Below the pieces are notes generated by a model. It searched no databases, had not been told where the DNA came from, and worked only from the letters and a program-made list of their open reading frames with translations. The position numbers were made by a program, and so were the translations under genes. From positions 3,472,001-3,536,000 of the forward strand of contig NZ_CP034752.1 of NCBI RefSeq assembly GCF_004295645.1: a DNA stretch of 64,000 nt. Direction: 5' to 3'. The stretch comes from Limnobaculum zhutongyuii. Lineage in GTDB: Bacteria > Pseudomonadota > Gammaproteobacteria > Enterobacterales > Enterobacteriaceae. Below, piece by piece: positions 1-8,269 of the stretch. Position 1 is the first letter of the stretch, and every line of letters starts with the position of its first letter.

Positions 1-817
1 GGATCAGGTTAACGTAGCTTTCGCTGAGTACTTCCCCCCCTTCCGGCAGCCATAGCAGCGCCCAATCCACGGCTTCAGTATCACCGGCAAAGGCACCCAC
101 AAATGGTTTTTCCGGCAGGGTTATCAGGCCATTAACCGCTTCCATCAGGTAATCGGTTAAACCATCCTGATAGCACCAGCACTGCTCGGTACCATTCACT
201 TTATCGGTAAAGATAATCTCAACGCCCGGGCAGAGAACGGCTTTCGCCTTTAATACGTGCACCATGCGGGAGACAGAAAATCTTGGGCTGTCAAAGAAAC
301 TGGGATCCGGCCAAAAGTGAACGCTGGTACCGGTATTACGGCGACCACAGGTTCCTATAACCGTCAGGTCCTGCACCTTGTCACCGTTTTCAAATACAAT
401 GCTGTAAACCTGTGCATCGCGGCGCACCGTCACTTCCACTCGGGTAGACAGGGCGTTCACCACTGAAATACCTACCCCATGCAGACCGCCGGAAAACTGG
501 TAGTTTTTGTTAGAGAACTTACCGCCAGCGTGTAAACGACACATGATCAGCTCAATCGCCGTCACCCCTTCTTCAGGGTGAATATCAACAGGCATACCTC
601 GGCCGTTGTCGATCACTTCCAGCGACTGGTCTTCATACAAAATAACTTCAATTTTACTCGCGTGACCGGCTAACGCTTCATCAACGCTGTTATCAATAAC
701 TTCCTGCCCGAGATGATTCGGACGAGAGGTATCGGTGTACATGCCGGGACGGCGTCGTACTGGTTCAAGGCCGCTGAGCACCTCAATGGAATCAGCGTTA
801 TAACTGGATTGGCTCAT
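1..817 (-). CDS. parE: DNA topoisomerase IV subunit B (partial, N-terminal part)
   Basis: ATPase subunit of topoisomerase IV, which decatenates daughter chromosomes together with ParC. The first 272 residues are present and the gene runs off the left edge. They begin MSQSSYNADSIEVLSGLEPV and carry the GHKL/Bergerat ATP site: EVIDNSVDEA (Asn43), DNGRGMP (70-76) and GGLHGVG (110-116). The match to E. coli ParE is near-continuous. The ATG at 815-817 is the conserved start. It is the last gene of the nudF-yqiB-cpdA-yqiA-parE string, with about 100 bases separating it from yqiA. The truncation is only the window boundary. Confidence 0.97.
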   Translation of the reverse strand, partial: MSQSSYNADSIEVLSGLEPVRRRPGMYTDTSRPNHLGQEVIDNSVDEALAGHASKIEVILYEDQSLEVIDNGRGMPVDIHPEEGVTAIELIMCRLHAGGKFSNKNYQFSGGLHGVGISVVNALSTRVEVTVRRDAQVYSIVFENGDKVQDLTVIGTCGRRNTGTSVHFWPDPSFFDSPRFSVSRMVHVLKAKAVLCPGVEIIFTDKVNGTEQCWCYQDGLTDYLMEAVNGLITLPEKPFVGAFAGDTEAVDWALLWLPEGGEVLSESYVNLI

Positions 818-918
818 TGTTTGGTTTCTGGATAAGTTTCAGGGCATAAAAACGATCATTGTTTATTATCGGTGTAAACCGGCTAACCTTCCATAGTATG
901 GCAGGCCGAAGCTACTTA

Positions 919-1500
919 TTAAGCCGCAGCAAGCCCTAAAAAATCAACAATCGGGGAAAAATAGTGATCAAAGCTGACAAAACTGTGGTTTCCACCGGAC
1001 TCCACCGTTTGTCGACAAGAGGTGTAGTAAGTAACCGCCTGACGGTAATCAAGCACTTCATCTCCTGTCTGTTGCAGTAGCCACAACAAGTCCGGAGACT
1101 CCAGCGGTTCTATCTGCATGACTTTGAGGTCGTAAACGTGACGAGACTCTATCACATATTGCTGTCCGGTGTAGGGATTCTGATGCTCTCCAATATATTC
1201 CTGCAGCCACTCAAAGGGTTTGACTGCCGGGTTAACCACTACCGCAGGCAACATAAAACACTGAGATAACCAGGTAGCATAGTACCCTCCCAACGAGGAA
1301 CCGACGATCCCCAACGGTTCTCCCACACGATCCAGTACTATTTGCTCCAGTAGTTCTGCCGCTTCCGCCGGAGAAGGCGGTATCTGCGGAATCAGCATCT
1401 CAATATTTGGATGATGCTCCGCCAGCCAACGTTTAAAATTAACGGCTTTAGCTGACTGAGGCGAACTATTAAATCCATGTATATAGAGCAAAGTCGTCAT
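919..1500 (-). CDS. yqiA: YqiA alpha/beta-hydrolase esterase
   Basis: Small alpha/beta-hydrolase of the UPF0227 family, an esterase in E. coli with an unknown natural substrate. The protein starts MTTLLYIHGFNSSPQSAKAV and has the nucleophile elbow GSSLGG (Ser69); a late NHSF supplies the probable catalytic His. Length is 193 aa, as in E. coli. I use the ATG at 1498-1500 rather than the TTG one codon upstream. The ATG overlaps the cpdA stop by one base (TGATG), an arrangement typical of translational coupling, so cpdA and yqiA are almost certainly co-translated. Confidence 0.93.
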   Translation of the reverse strand: MTTLLYIHGFNSSPQSAKAVNFKRWLAEHHPNIEMLIPQIPPSPAEAAELLEQIVLDRVGEPLGIVGSSLGGYYATWLSQCFMLPAVVVNPAVKPFEWLQEYIGEHQNPYTGQQYVIESRHVYDLKVMQIEPLESPDLLWLLQQTGDEVLDYRQAVTYYTSCRQTVESGGNHSFVSFDHYFSPIVDFLGLAAA

Positions 1501-2327
1501 CAATAACCATCCGAGTTCATGTCAGGACGGAATACATCACCTTCAAGGCGGCATACCGTAGTTTCAATGGAACCATCAGAATAGAGATCGAGATAACGCC
1601 AGCCTGGCGCTAAGTCATCAATAGTAAAGTTAGTATAGTGGGGTTTAAATTGCACGCATGTAGAAGGCGAAGCCAACACTCGCCGTCCATTCCAGTCAAG
1701 ATCGAGATCCTGATGGATATGTCCGCATAACAGTGTTTTAGCCTGAGGATGTCTGTCGAGCACTTCCGCTAGCATATGGGCATTACGCAGGCTGTGTTGA
1801 TCCAGCCAGGTACAACCCGAAGAGTGAGGGTGGTGATGGAGCAAAATCAGGGCGTGACGATCGCTGTACTGTGTCAGTGAACGATCGAGCCAATTGAGTT
1901 GATATTCACTCAGTTCGCCGTGAGGTACGCCTAATACCTGACTATCCAGCAAAATAACATACCAGTCTTCGCCAAGCAGTACCTGTTTTGAAGGGAGAAT
2001 CTGTGCAGCTGCCATGGCGTCAACCATAGCCGGCTGGAAATCATGGTTTCCCGGCAGCCATACGCAAGGTGCTGGTAACGTTGCAATACCTGCGGTAAAA
2101 CGTTCATATGCGGCAAAAGAGCGATCCTGAGCTAAATCACCCGTCGCTACGATTAAATCGTAATCGTGCCCCCTTTCGGCGACTGCACGCAATACTGCCT
2201 GATAACTTTTCAGGGTATTTACACCCAAAAGTGTTTCATCAGCGCCAGCAAATAAGTGAGTATCAGTAATCTGTAAAACTCTCACTTTAGACCCACGCGC
2301 TAAAGGGAGTTGAAAAAGGCTTTCCAA
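1500..2327 (-). CDS. cpdA: 3',5'-cyclic-AMP phosphodiesterase
   Basis: Cytoplasmic metallophosphodiesterase that hydrolyses cAMP to AMP and so tunes CRP-dependent expression. The calcineurin-like motifs are in order: DTHLF (D22, H24), GD in VATGDLAQD, GNHD, LLHHHP and CGHIHQ. Length 275 aa equals the E. coli protein. The start is a TTG (2325-2327) rather than ATG; the N-terminus MESLFQLPLA matches E. coli, and GAAGGA lies just upstream as ribosome binding site. Downstream it is coupled to yqiA through a TGATG overlap. Confidence 0.95.
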   Translation of the reverse strand: MESLFQLPLARGSKVRVLQITDTHLFAGADETLLGVNTLKSYQAVLRAVAERGHDYDLIVATGDLAQDRSFAAYERFTAGIATLPAPCVWLPGNHDFQPAMVDAMAAAQILPSKQVLLGEDWYVILLDSQVLGVPHGELSEYQLNWLDRSLTQYSDRHALILLHHHPHSSGCTWLDQHSLRNAHMLAEVLDRHPQAKTLLCGHIHQDLDLDWNGRRVLASPSTCVQFKPHYTNFTIDDLAPGWRYLDLYSDGSIETTVCRLEGDVFRPDMNSDGY

Positions 2328-2377
2328 GAGATTTCCTTCAAAAGGCTTAAGTTAGTAAGCTCCTGCTTTCTAAGTGT

Positions 2378-2803
2378 TTAACAAATGGGAACAGACATTG
2401 TTCCTTTCATCAGACAAAAGCGCAACCAGTCCGCCAAAAATTGGTTAATTTGGTGTTTTTCGTCACGCTGGTGTAATTTTTTATTAGGATAATCATAACT
2501 TGCTTTAAATCTAAAGATCTGTTGACTGGAACACACTTCTGCAACTAACGCGTCATGGTAAAGCCTTACATTCAGGCAGGGCATACTCCAGTAGCTAACC
2601 TTAGGAAAAACTTGCTTAATGGAGACATAAGAGGTGTAACGGGTAGATTCCAGAGTTTCAATACGATATACCGCTCCGGCAACCTGCAGCTCCACCTGAC
2701 TTCCTGGCGTATCATCACGAGGGATCAGACGACGCAACTGAGCATAATTGACTTCTGTTAAGCGCATCATGGCAGGAAAATCAGGTACATATTTCTTTTT
2801 CAT
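2378..2803 (-). CDS. yqiB: YqiB family protein (DUF1249)
   Basis: Conserved gammaproteobacterial protein of unknown biochemical role, 141 aa against about 140 in E. coli. The C-terminal half (VAEVCSSQQIFRFKA, then YDYPNKKLHQRDEKHQINQF) is nearly identical to E. coli YqiB. No signal peptide or membrane segment is visible, so it is probably cytoplasmic. It precedes cpdA by 50 bases on the same strand, as in E. coli. Function should not be inferred from cpdA linkage alone. Confidence 0.92.
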   Translation of the reverse strand: MKKKYVPDFPAMMRLTEVNYAQLRRLIPRDDTPGSQVELQVAGAVYRIETLESTRYTSYVSIKQVFPKVSYWSMPCLNVRLYHDALVAEVCSSQQIFRFKASYDYPNKKLHQRDEKHQINQFLADWLRFCLMKGTMSVPIC

Positions 2804-3105
2804 TTCACCCTGCCCATTGTGTTTTCATCATACAAAATTAATCTATAGCTCGCTTTGGCTCAACTTTATCAGCACTAATATTCTATACGGTAGTCTCATA
2901 TTAAGCGGCCTATTATTATTCAGGAACCACTCAGAAATAAAGAATCAATTAGTCAGGAAAAGTAAAGGAGGAGGGTAAAATCTTATATGTGTTGTTAAGT
3001 AGGCTGTTGCTAAATATGCTTGGGGTTTATCAGGCATAATATAATAATGACATTTACGGAAAATACTGCGGTGTTACATCCCTATAGCCACAATAATATT
3101 ATGTG
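2804..3105. other. AT-rich intergenic stretch, no gene seen
   Basis: About 300 bases between yqiB and the 112-aa unknown gene. Reading frames here are short and without ribosome sites. It presumably holds the yqiB-cpdA-yqiA-parE promoter, since in E. coli nudF directly precedes yqiB and here that link is interrupted. No confident -35/-10 pair or hairpin was found. Confidence 0.4.
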
Positions 3106-3444
3106 TTAAATATGTTCGTAATTAACCTCACAATAAAAGCCTTTCATATCGCTACCGCCAGAAATTAGCCTGTAACTGATAATTTGGTCATTTGCTTTTC
3201 TGGAGTAAAACGTAAAATTGGAGTGCTGCATCAGCGAAACAAACGACATGAAATGCATCTTAATCGTATGAATATCAGGCTGTTTTAACATCACCTCAAT
3301 ATAGTACTTGTTATCAATGACTTCATAGCTAAATTCAACAACATTCTCATCCAGATGGAAGAAATCGTGAATTTCAGAATCAATCCACGGATCGGTAATT
3401 AGCTCAATGCTGTTAATAATATTATCAACAATTTTATTGGCCAC
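3106..3444 (-). CDS. hypothetical 112-aa protein inserted between nudF and yqiB
   Basis: I do not recognise the family. The protein (MANKIVDNIINSIELITDPW...) is acidic, mixed alpha/beta in pattern, and has no signal peptide, membrane helix or cysteine cluster. The start is GTG (3442-3444) preceded by a strong GAGGGGG ribosome site, which supports a real gene. It is AT-richer than its neighbours. E. coli has nudF and yqiB adjacent, so this gene is an insertion into a conserved operon. Its size and composition would suit a small accessory or immunity-type protein, but nothing in the sequence proves that. Confidence 0.65.
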   Translation of the reverse strand: MANKIVDNIINSIELITDPWIDSEIHDFFHLDENVVEFSYEVIDNKYYIEVMLKQPDIHTIKMHFMSFVSLMQHSNFTFYSRKANDQIISYRLISGGSDMKGFYCEVNYEHI

Positions 3445-3506
3445 AGCACACCCCCTCTCATAATTATCCCTTTTATATTAGCAGCATCCGGATAATTTAA
3501 CAGGAA

Positions 3507-3530
3507 ACCGCAGAATAAAATCTCTGCGGT
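3507..3530. terminator. hairpin between nudF and the 112-aa gene
   Basis: An 8-bp perfect stem (ACCGCAGA / TCTGCGGT) with an 8-base AT loop lies about 25 bases past the nudF stop. No proper U-run follows on either strand, so it may be a weak terminator or an mRNA-stabilising structure. Its position suggests nudF is partly uncoupled from the genes downstream. Confidence 0.4.
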
Positions 3531-3553
3531 ATAAAATCATTGATTGTCCGATT

Positions 3554-4186
3554 TTAATTCTGCCATTCAGTACGTAAAGTTTGATAATTCAGTTGTAACC
3601 ACTGTAATGCAATGATGGCTGCCGCATTATCAATAATTCCCTCTTCCACCCAACGGTAAGCCTGCTCACGACTAACCACGTGAACACGAATATCTTCATG
3701 CTCTTCGGCTAAACCATGAATGCCGCTGGCCGTAGAGGAATCAACTTCACCCACCATAATGGACGAGCGCTCGCTGGTTCCCCCCGGACTGGCTAAATAG
3801 CTGAGCACCGGCTTACAGCGACCAATAACAATACCTGCCTCTTCTTGCGCTTCGCGACGTACCACTTCTTCAATATTTTCATCAGGTTCAATCATGCCGG
3901 CTACCAACTCAAGCAGCCAGGGACTATCGCTGGTTTCCAGCGCGGCAATACGGATTTGTTCAATCAATACTACCGTGTCGCGCACCGCATCATATGCCAA
4001 CAAGACCCCGGCATGACCGCGTTCAAAAATCTCCCTGACCACTTCACCACTCATGCTGCCATCGAACAGACGGTGGCGAAAACGATATTCCGTCAATGAA
4101 AAGAAACCGCGGAAAAGTGGCTTTCGTGAAATAATTTCCACATCATCCTTACTTAGCGTCACGGGTACAGATTGAGATAACTTCAT
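3554..4186 (-). CDS. nudF: ADP-ribose pyrophosphatase (Nudix)
   Basis: Hydrolyses ADP-ribose to AMP and ribose 5-phosphate, limiting free ADP-ribose. The full Nudix box fits G-x5-E-x7-R-E-x2-E-E-x-G: it begins at GMIEPDE and ends REAQEEAGI, roughly residues 95-117. The protein is 210 aa (E. coli 209). The ATG at 4184-4186 gives the usual N-terminus. The gene is divergent from tolC, as in E. coli, with about 235 bases between the starts. Confidence 0.95.
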   Translation of the reverse strand: MKLSQSVPVTLSKDDVEIISRKPLFRGFFSLTEYRFRHRLFDGSMSGEVVREIFERGHAGVLLAYDAVRDTVVLIEQIRIAALETSDSPWLLELVAGMIEPDENIEEVVRREAQEEAGIVIGRCKPVLSYLASPGGTSERSSIMVGEVDSSTASGIHGLAEEHEDIRVHVVSREQAYRWVEEGIIDNAAAIIALQWLQLNYQTLRTEWQN

Positions 4187-4422
4187 TATTTCTTTCTCTT
4201 TTAGTCGATAAGTGGTCTTATAGCATCTATCAAGTTTGCCGTACCAGAGCGCTTCCTAAGATAAATGCCTAAAATAGGTAAATTTTCTGTAAATAATGCC
4301 GATATGGCACATAAAGCTACCTTTATTATAAGGAATACTCTGGTAGAATTTGCGACTATATTTAATATCTGACCGTAGCAATCAGTCAAAACAACATTAC
4401 TGCTGTACAACAAGGATCGCCC

Positions 4423-5775
4423 ATGAAAAAACTGCTTCCTTTGATTATTGGTCTTAGCCTGGTTGGCCTGAGCACTTCAAGCTATGCCGAAAATTTACTG
4501 CAAGTTTACCAGCAGGCTAAAAGCAATAACCCTGACTTACGTAAGTCAGAATCCGATCGTGATGCAGCCTACGAAAAAATTAGTGAGTCCCGCGGTGCCC
4601 TGCTGCCTCAATTAGGTTTGAATGCAGGTTATAACATTAACCGTGGCTATCGTGACAACAGCGGCAGTAAAAGTGATGTGACCAGTGGCACTTTGCAATT
4701 AAGCCAAACTATTTTTGATATGTCTTTATGGCGTCAGCTTAATATCACTGAAAAACAGGCAGGCGTTCAGGACGTTTCTTATCAAGCTCAGCAACAAACG
4801 CTGATTCTCGATACTGCCACCGCTTATTTTAATGTATTACGCAGTCTGGATATTCTTTCTACTACTGAAGCACAGAAAGATGCTCTTTATCGCCAGTTAG
4901 ACCAAGCTCGCCAACGTTTTAACGTAGGTCTGGTTGCTGTTACTGACGTGCAAAACGCCCAAGCGCAATATGACCAGACGCTGGCGGACGAAGTGACCGC
5001 CCGCAACAATCTGGAAAACTCGCTGGAAGTTCTGCGCCAGATTACCGGAATGTTCTATCCGGAACTGAGTTCGCTGGATACCGCACGTTTCAGTACTCGT
5101 CGCCCGAATGACGTTAACACGTTACTACAGGAAGCGGAAAGCCGTAACCTGAACCTGTTAACCGCTCGTCTGGCTCAGGATTTATCCCGTGAACAGGTTA
5201 AATTACAGCAGACTGGTCATATGCCAACATTGGCATTTACCGCGTCAAGTGGGCTGTCTAACAATGACTATCGTGGTACCAGTACGCTGGGTCAAAACGA
5301 TAGCATTAACGGTAACACCACTGCTGGTTTTACTCTGAGCTTCCCACTGTTCAGCGGCGGACAAACAAGTTCCCGCGTTAAGCAAGCACAATATAATTAT
5401 GTTGGTGCCAGCGAAGCGCTGGAAAGTGCTCACCGTTCTGTAGTGCAGATCGTACGTTCTTCTTACAATAACGTCTCTGCTTCTATCAGTTCAGTGAATG
5501 CTTATAAACAAACCGTTGTTTCTGCACAAAGCTCATTAGAAGCCACTCAGGCAGGTTATGATGTGGGTACCCGTACCATCGTGGATGTGTTAAACGCGAC
5601 TACTACCCTGTATAACGCCAAGCAGCAGCTTTCTAACGCACGTTATGATTATCTGATTAATCAGTTAAACATTAAGTATGCATTGGGCACATTAAATGAA
5701 ACCGATCTGGATTTGCTCAACAAAACGCTGGGCAAACCAAGCTCAACGATTCCAGTGATTAAAGTTAAAGAATAA
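4423..5775 (+). CDS. tolC: outer membrane efflux channel TolC
   Basis: Trimeric outer-membrane/periplasmic tunnel used by AcrAB-type pumps and type I secretion. The signal peptide is MKKLLPLIIGLSLVGLSTSS followed by YA and cleavage before ENLLQVYQQ. The two internally repeated OEP halves are visible; for example ATAYFNVLRS in the first and SSYNNVSASI in the second occupy equivalent helices. At 450 aa it is shorter than E. coli TolC (493 aa). The missing part is the non-conserved C-terminal tail, so function should be intact. AAGGA sits 7-8 bases before the ATG. A terminator follows at 5808-5843. Confidence 0.96.
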   Translation: MKKLLPLIIGLSLVGLSTSSYAENLLQVYQQAKSNNPDLRKSESDRDAAYEKISESRGALLPQLGLNAGYNINRGYRDNSGSKSDVTSGTLQLSQTIFDMSLWRQLNITEKQAGVQDVSYQAQQQTLILDTATAYFNVLRSLDILSTTEAQKDALYRQLDQARQRFNVGLVAVTDVQNAQAQYDQTLADEVTARNNLENSLEVLRQITGMFYPELSSLDTARFSTRRPNDVNTLLQEAESRNLNLLTARLAQDLSREQVKLQQTGHMPTLAFTASSGLSNNDYRGTSTLGQNDSINGNTTAGFTLSFPLFSGGQTSSRVKQAQYNYVGASEALESAHRSVVQIVRSSYNNVSASISSVNAYKQTVVSAQSSLEATQAGYDVGTRTIVDVLNATTTLYNAKQQLSNARYDYLINQLNIKYALGTLNETDLDLLNKTLGKPSSTIPVIKVKE

Positions 5776-5807
5776 ATCTTTAATTAGCCATAGTTGTAGC
5801 ATCTCTG

Positions 5808-5843
5808 TTCCCCCGAGCTTTCTGAGTCCGGGGGAATTTTTTT
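5808..5843 (+). terminator. Rho-independent terminator of tolC
   Basis: Perfect 8-bp stem TTCCCCCG / CGGGGGAA with a 13-base loop, followed at once by seven T, 33 bases after the tolC stop. Confidence 0.9.
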
Positions 5844-6135
5844 ATCTCCGTTTAGCCAAAATCGCGATTCAGCGCACACTTTTCCCGCCAGAACCCACAA
5901 TTGTGGCTAAAGCGTCGTTCTTTGCTTTAATTTATCGCTTATTTCGCCTATTCTACAGGGTACATGCATAAAGGGAATTTCCCTGTCTGGCTCTACGTTT
6001 TCAGCTAAACCACCAACACATTTATGTTCTTTTTATCCTTCCTGAAGTAATGAACATAGATGAGTCATTTTTCTGAAAATTAACAGCACTGGCAGCAATA
6101 CGATTTTTTGAATTTAACTCTGGGACTGATAACTC
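5844..6135. other. upstream region of ygiB, no gene seen
   Basis: About 290 bases between the tolC terminator and ygiB. It must hold the ygiBC promoter; I could not pick a convincing -35/-10 pair. No ORF with a ribosome site is present. Confidence 0.35.
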
Positions 6136-6798
6136 ATGAAACGCACTAAACACATCAACCGTGACTCTTTTCGTAAATCCTTCCGTACTTATCGTTTAGC
6201 GCCTGTTGCGCTGGCAATCAGTGCCGTATTTATGCTGTCGGGCTGTGAACAGGCTGACGAAAGCGTATCCCTGTTCCAGAATGCGGATGAATGTAAACAA
6301 AGTAACCCATCAATGGGCGATCAGTGCACCATTGCTTATAATCAGGCACTGGAAGAAGCAGTAAAAACTGCACCAAAATATGCAACTAAGGAAGATTGCG
6401 TAGCCGAATTTGGTGAAGCCCAATGTACAGAAGCACCTGCTCAGGCAGGCATGGCCGCACAACCACAGCAAAGCAGCATGTGGATGCCTCTGATGGCTGG
6501 TTATATGATGGGTCGTATGATGGGTGGTGGTTATGGCCAATCTCCGCTGTTTACTTCTAAAGCAGCAGGTAGCCCGGCTAACGGCAAATTTGTTGACTCT
6601 ACTGGCCGTAGCTATGGCAATGCGACCACTGGCAGAACCATGAAGGTGGATAAGAGCGCTCTGGCACCTAAGCCGGCTACCACTACAACCGTTACTCGCG
6701 GTGGTTTTGGTGATTCAGTGGCTAAGCAAAATAGCATGTCACGCAGCAGTTCGTCTTCCAACAGCTCATCAACAAAAAGTCGTTCATTCGGTGGCTAA
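6136..6798 (+). CDS. ygiB: YgiB family lipoprotein (DUF1190)
   Basis: Predicted lipoprotein of unknown function, 220 aa against 223 in E. coli. After a basic N-terminus comes a hydrophobic stretch ending in the lipobox MLSGC (Cys37). The mature part has paired cysteines (DECKQSNPSMGDQC and EDCVAEFGEAQC), a Met/Gly-rich segment near 115-135 (GYMMGRMMGGGYG) and a Ser-rich tail ending SRSFGG. It is 12 bases ahead of ygiC, and the two are paired in E. coli too, suggesting a shared envelope role. Confidence 0.92.
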   Translation: MKRTKHINRDSFRKSFRTYRLAPVALAISAVFMLSGCEQADESVSLFQNADECKQSNPSMGDQCTIAYNQALEEAVKTAPKYATKEDCVAEFGEAQCTEAPAQAGMAAQPQQSSMWMPLMAGYMMGRMMGGGYGQSPLFTSKAAGSPANGKFVDSTGRSYGNATTGRTMKVDKSALAPKPATTTTVTRGGFGDSVAKQNSMSRSSSSSNSSSTKSRSFGG

Positions 6799-6810
6799 GG
6801 TTAATTTTTA

Positions 6811-7968
6811 ATGATTCGTCAATCTATTACCGAGCGTCCAAACTGGCGTGAAGTAGCGACTGAATATGGTTTTAATTTTCACACTATGTATGGCGAGCCA
6901 TACTGGTGTGAAGATGCCTACTATCAGTTTTCACTGGCACAAATCGAAGAGCTGGAAAATACCACCGCAGAGCTACACCAGATGTGCTTACAGGTGGTGG
7001 AAAAAGTAGTTAACAGTGAAGAGCTGTTAACCAAATTCCATATTCCTAAACACTGCTGGGATTTTGTTCGTACGTCATGGAAAACCCAGCAACCGTCACT
7101 CTATTCTCGCCTCGATCTGGCCTACGATGGTAAAAGCCCGGCCAAGCTATTGGAGAATAATGCCGATACGCCAACCTCGCTGTATGAAACGGCTTTTTTC
7201 CAATGGATGTGGCTGGAAGATCAGATTAACGCCGGTAATCTGCGTCACGATGCCGATCAATTTAATAGTTTGCAGGATAAGTTGATTGAGCGCTTCGCCG
7301 AACTGAAAGCACAACATGGTTTTAATCTGCTGCATTTTGCCTGCTGTCAGGATACCGAAGAGGATCGCGGTACCGTACAGTATTTGCAGGACTGCGCTAA
7401 CGAAGCAGGTTTAGCCAATGAATTTATGTTTATTGAAGAGATTGGCTTAGGAGAGAAAGGTCAGTTTACTGATACTGAAGATCAGGTCATCAGCAATCTG
7501 TTCAAACTCTATCCCTGGGAATTTATGTTCCGGGAGATCTTCTCCACCAAGCTGGCTGACGCCGGTGTGCGTTGGTTAGAACCTGCATGGAAAAGCATTA
7601 TCTCCAATAAGGCCCTGTTACCTTTGCTGTGGGAGATGTTCCCAAATCATCCAAACCTGCTGCCGGCCTACTTCGCCGGAGAAGCGCATAATCTGAACCA
7701 TTACGTTTCTAAACCGCTATTCTCGCGGGAAGGGGCCAACATTCAGATTATCGAAAATGGTCAGGAAGTGTGTAAAGTCGATGGACCTTATGGCGAAGAG
7801 GGAATGATCATTCAACAATTCCACCCGCTGCCGCGTTTTAACGACAGTTATACCCTGATTGGTAGCTGGCTGGTCGATGATGAGCCTTGCGGTATTGGCC
7901 TGCGGGAAGATCATAGTTTAATAACGCAGGATCTTTCGCGGTACTATCCGCATATTATATTAGACTAA
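6811..7968 (+). CDS. ygiC: YgiC, glutathionylspermidine-synthase-like ATP-grasp protein
   Basis: ATP-grasp C-N ligase family related to the synthetase half of glutathionylspermidine synthase; the actual substrate of YgiC is not established. The protein has 385 aa (E. coli 386). Characteristic stretches are RLDLAYDGKSPAKLLENNAD near 95-115, the LEPAWKSIISNKALLPLLWE block near 250, and the C-terminal YTLIGSWLVDDEPCGIGLRE. It has no signal peptide, so it is cytoplasmic. It forms an operon with the ygiB lipoprotein. Confidence 0.92.
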   Translation: MIRQSITERPNWREVATEYGFNFHTMYGEPYWCEDAYYQFSLAQIEELENTTAELHQMCLQVVEKVVNSEELLTKFHIPKHCWDFVRTSWKTQQPSLYSRLDLAYDGKSPAKLLENNADTPTSLYETAFFQWMWLEDQINAGNLRHDADQFNSLQDKLIERFAELKAQHGFNLLHFACCQDTEEDRGTVQYLQDCANEAGLANEFMFIEEIGLGEKGQFTDTEDQVISNLFKLYPWEFMFREIFSTKLADAGVRWLEPAWKSIISNKALLPLLWEMFPNHPNLLPAYFAGEAHNLNHYVSKPLFSREGANIQIIENGQEVCKVDGPYGEEGMIIQQFHPLPRFNDSYTLIGSWLVDDEPCGIGLREDHSLITQDLSRYYPHIILD

Positions 7969-8002
7969 TGTGTTTGATAAAAACCCATTGATTCCGAGTA
8001 AA

Positions 8003-8258
8003 TTTCGTCCACTAATAGTGTCGAGTTCAAATAGGCCATCATGTAAGTGGCCGAGTCAAGGGGGCTAGCGAGCCCCCTTAACAATCCCGCGCTTTCGCAC
8101 CCGAATCCAGGTCGCTACGCGACTCCCCTCCGCCTTCATTCGGGCTTACGCACCGGCGCAGAGCCGCTCCCTACGTCGCTGCGCCTCGGCTGGCATCCAT
8201 GCCAGCCGTGCTACCCTCATTCAGTTGTCGGCTGAATTCCAGTGCTCATAAAGGTCAA
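8003..8258 (-). repeat. Element A, copy 1: dispersed structured repeat
   Basis: Fills the gap between the convergent genes ygiC and ygiD. Read on the minus strand it matches the stretch at 62653-62995 block by block: GAGCACTGGAATTCAGCCGA, GAGGGTAGCACG, CCCGAATGAAGGCGGAGGG, CCTGGATTCGGGTGCGAA and finally TTAGTGGACGAAA. Hairpins separate the blocks: GCTGGC-atggat-GCCAGC, GTCGC-gta-GCGAC inside an outer CCCGAA/TTCGGG stem, and AAGGGGGCT-cgct-AGCCCCCTT. The second copy has different stem sequences that still pair. No transposase is present. Small ORFs through it are not conserved in frame. Confidence 0.85.
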
Positions 8259-8269
8259 AAAAACAAAAC

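Noticed and set aside
4201..4413. 70-residue open frame antisense in the nudF-tolC gap
   Set aside because: It covers the tolC promoter and has no homology or ribosome site.
8047..8235. 62-residue open frame through Element A copy 1
   Set aside because: Same reason as for copy 2; no ribosome site and no shared protein sequence.
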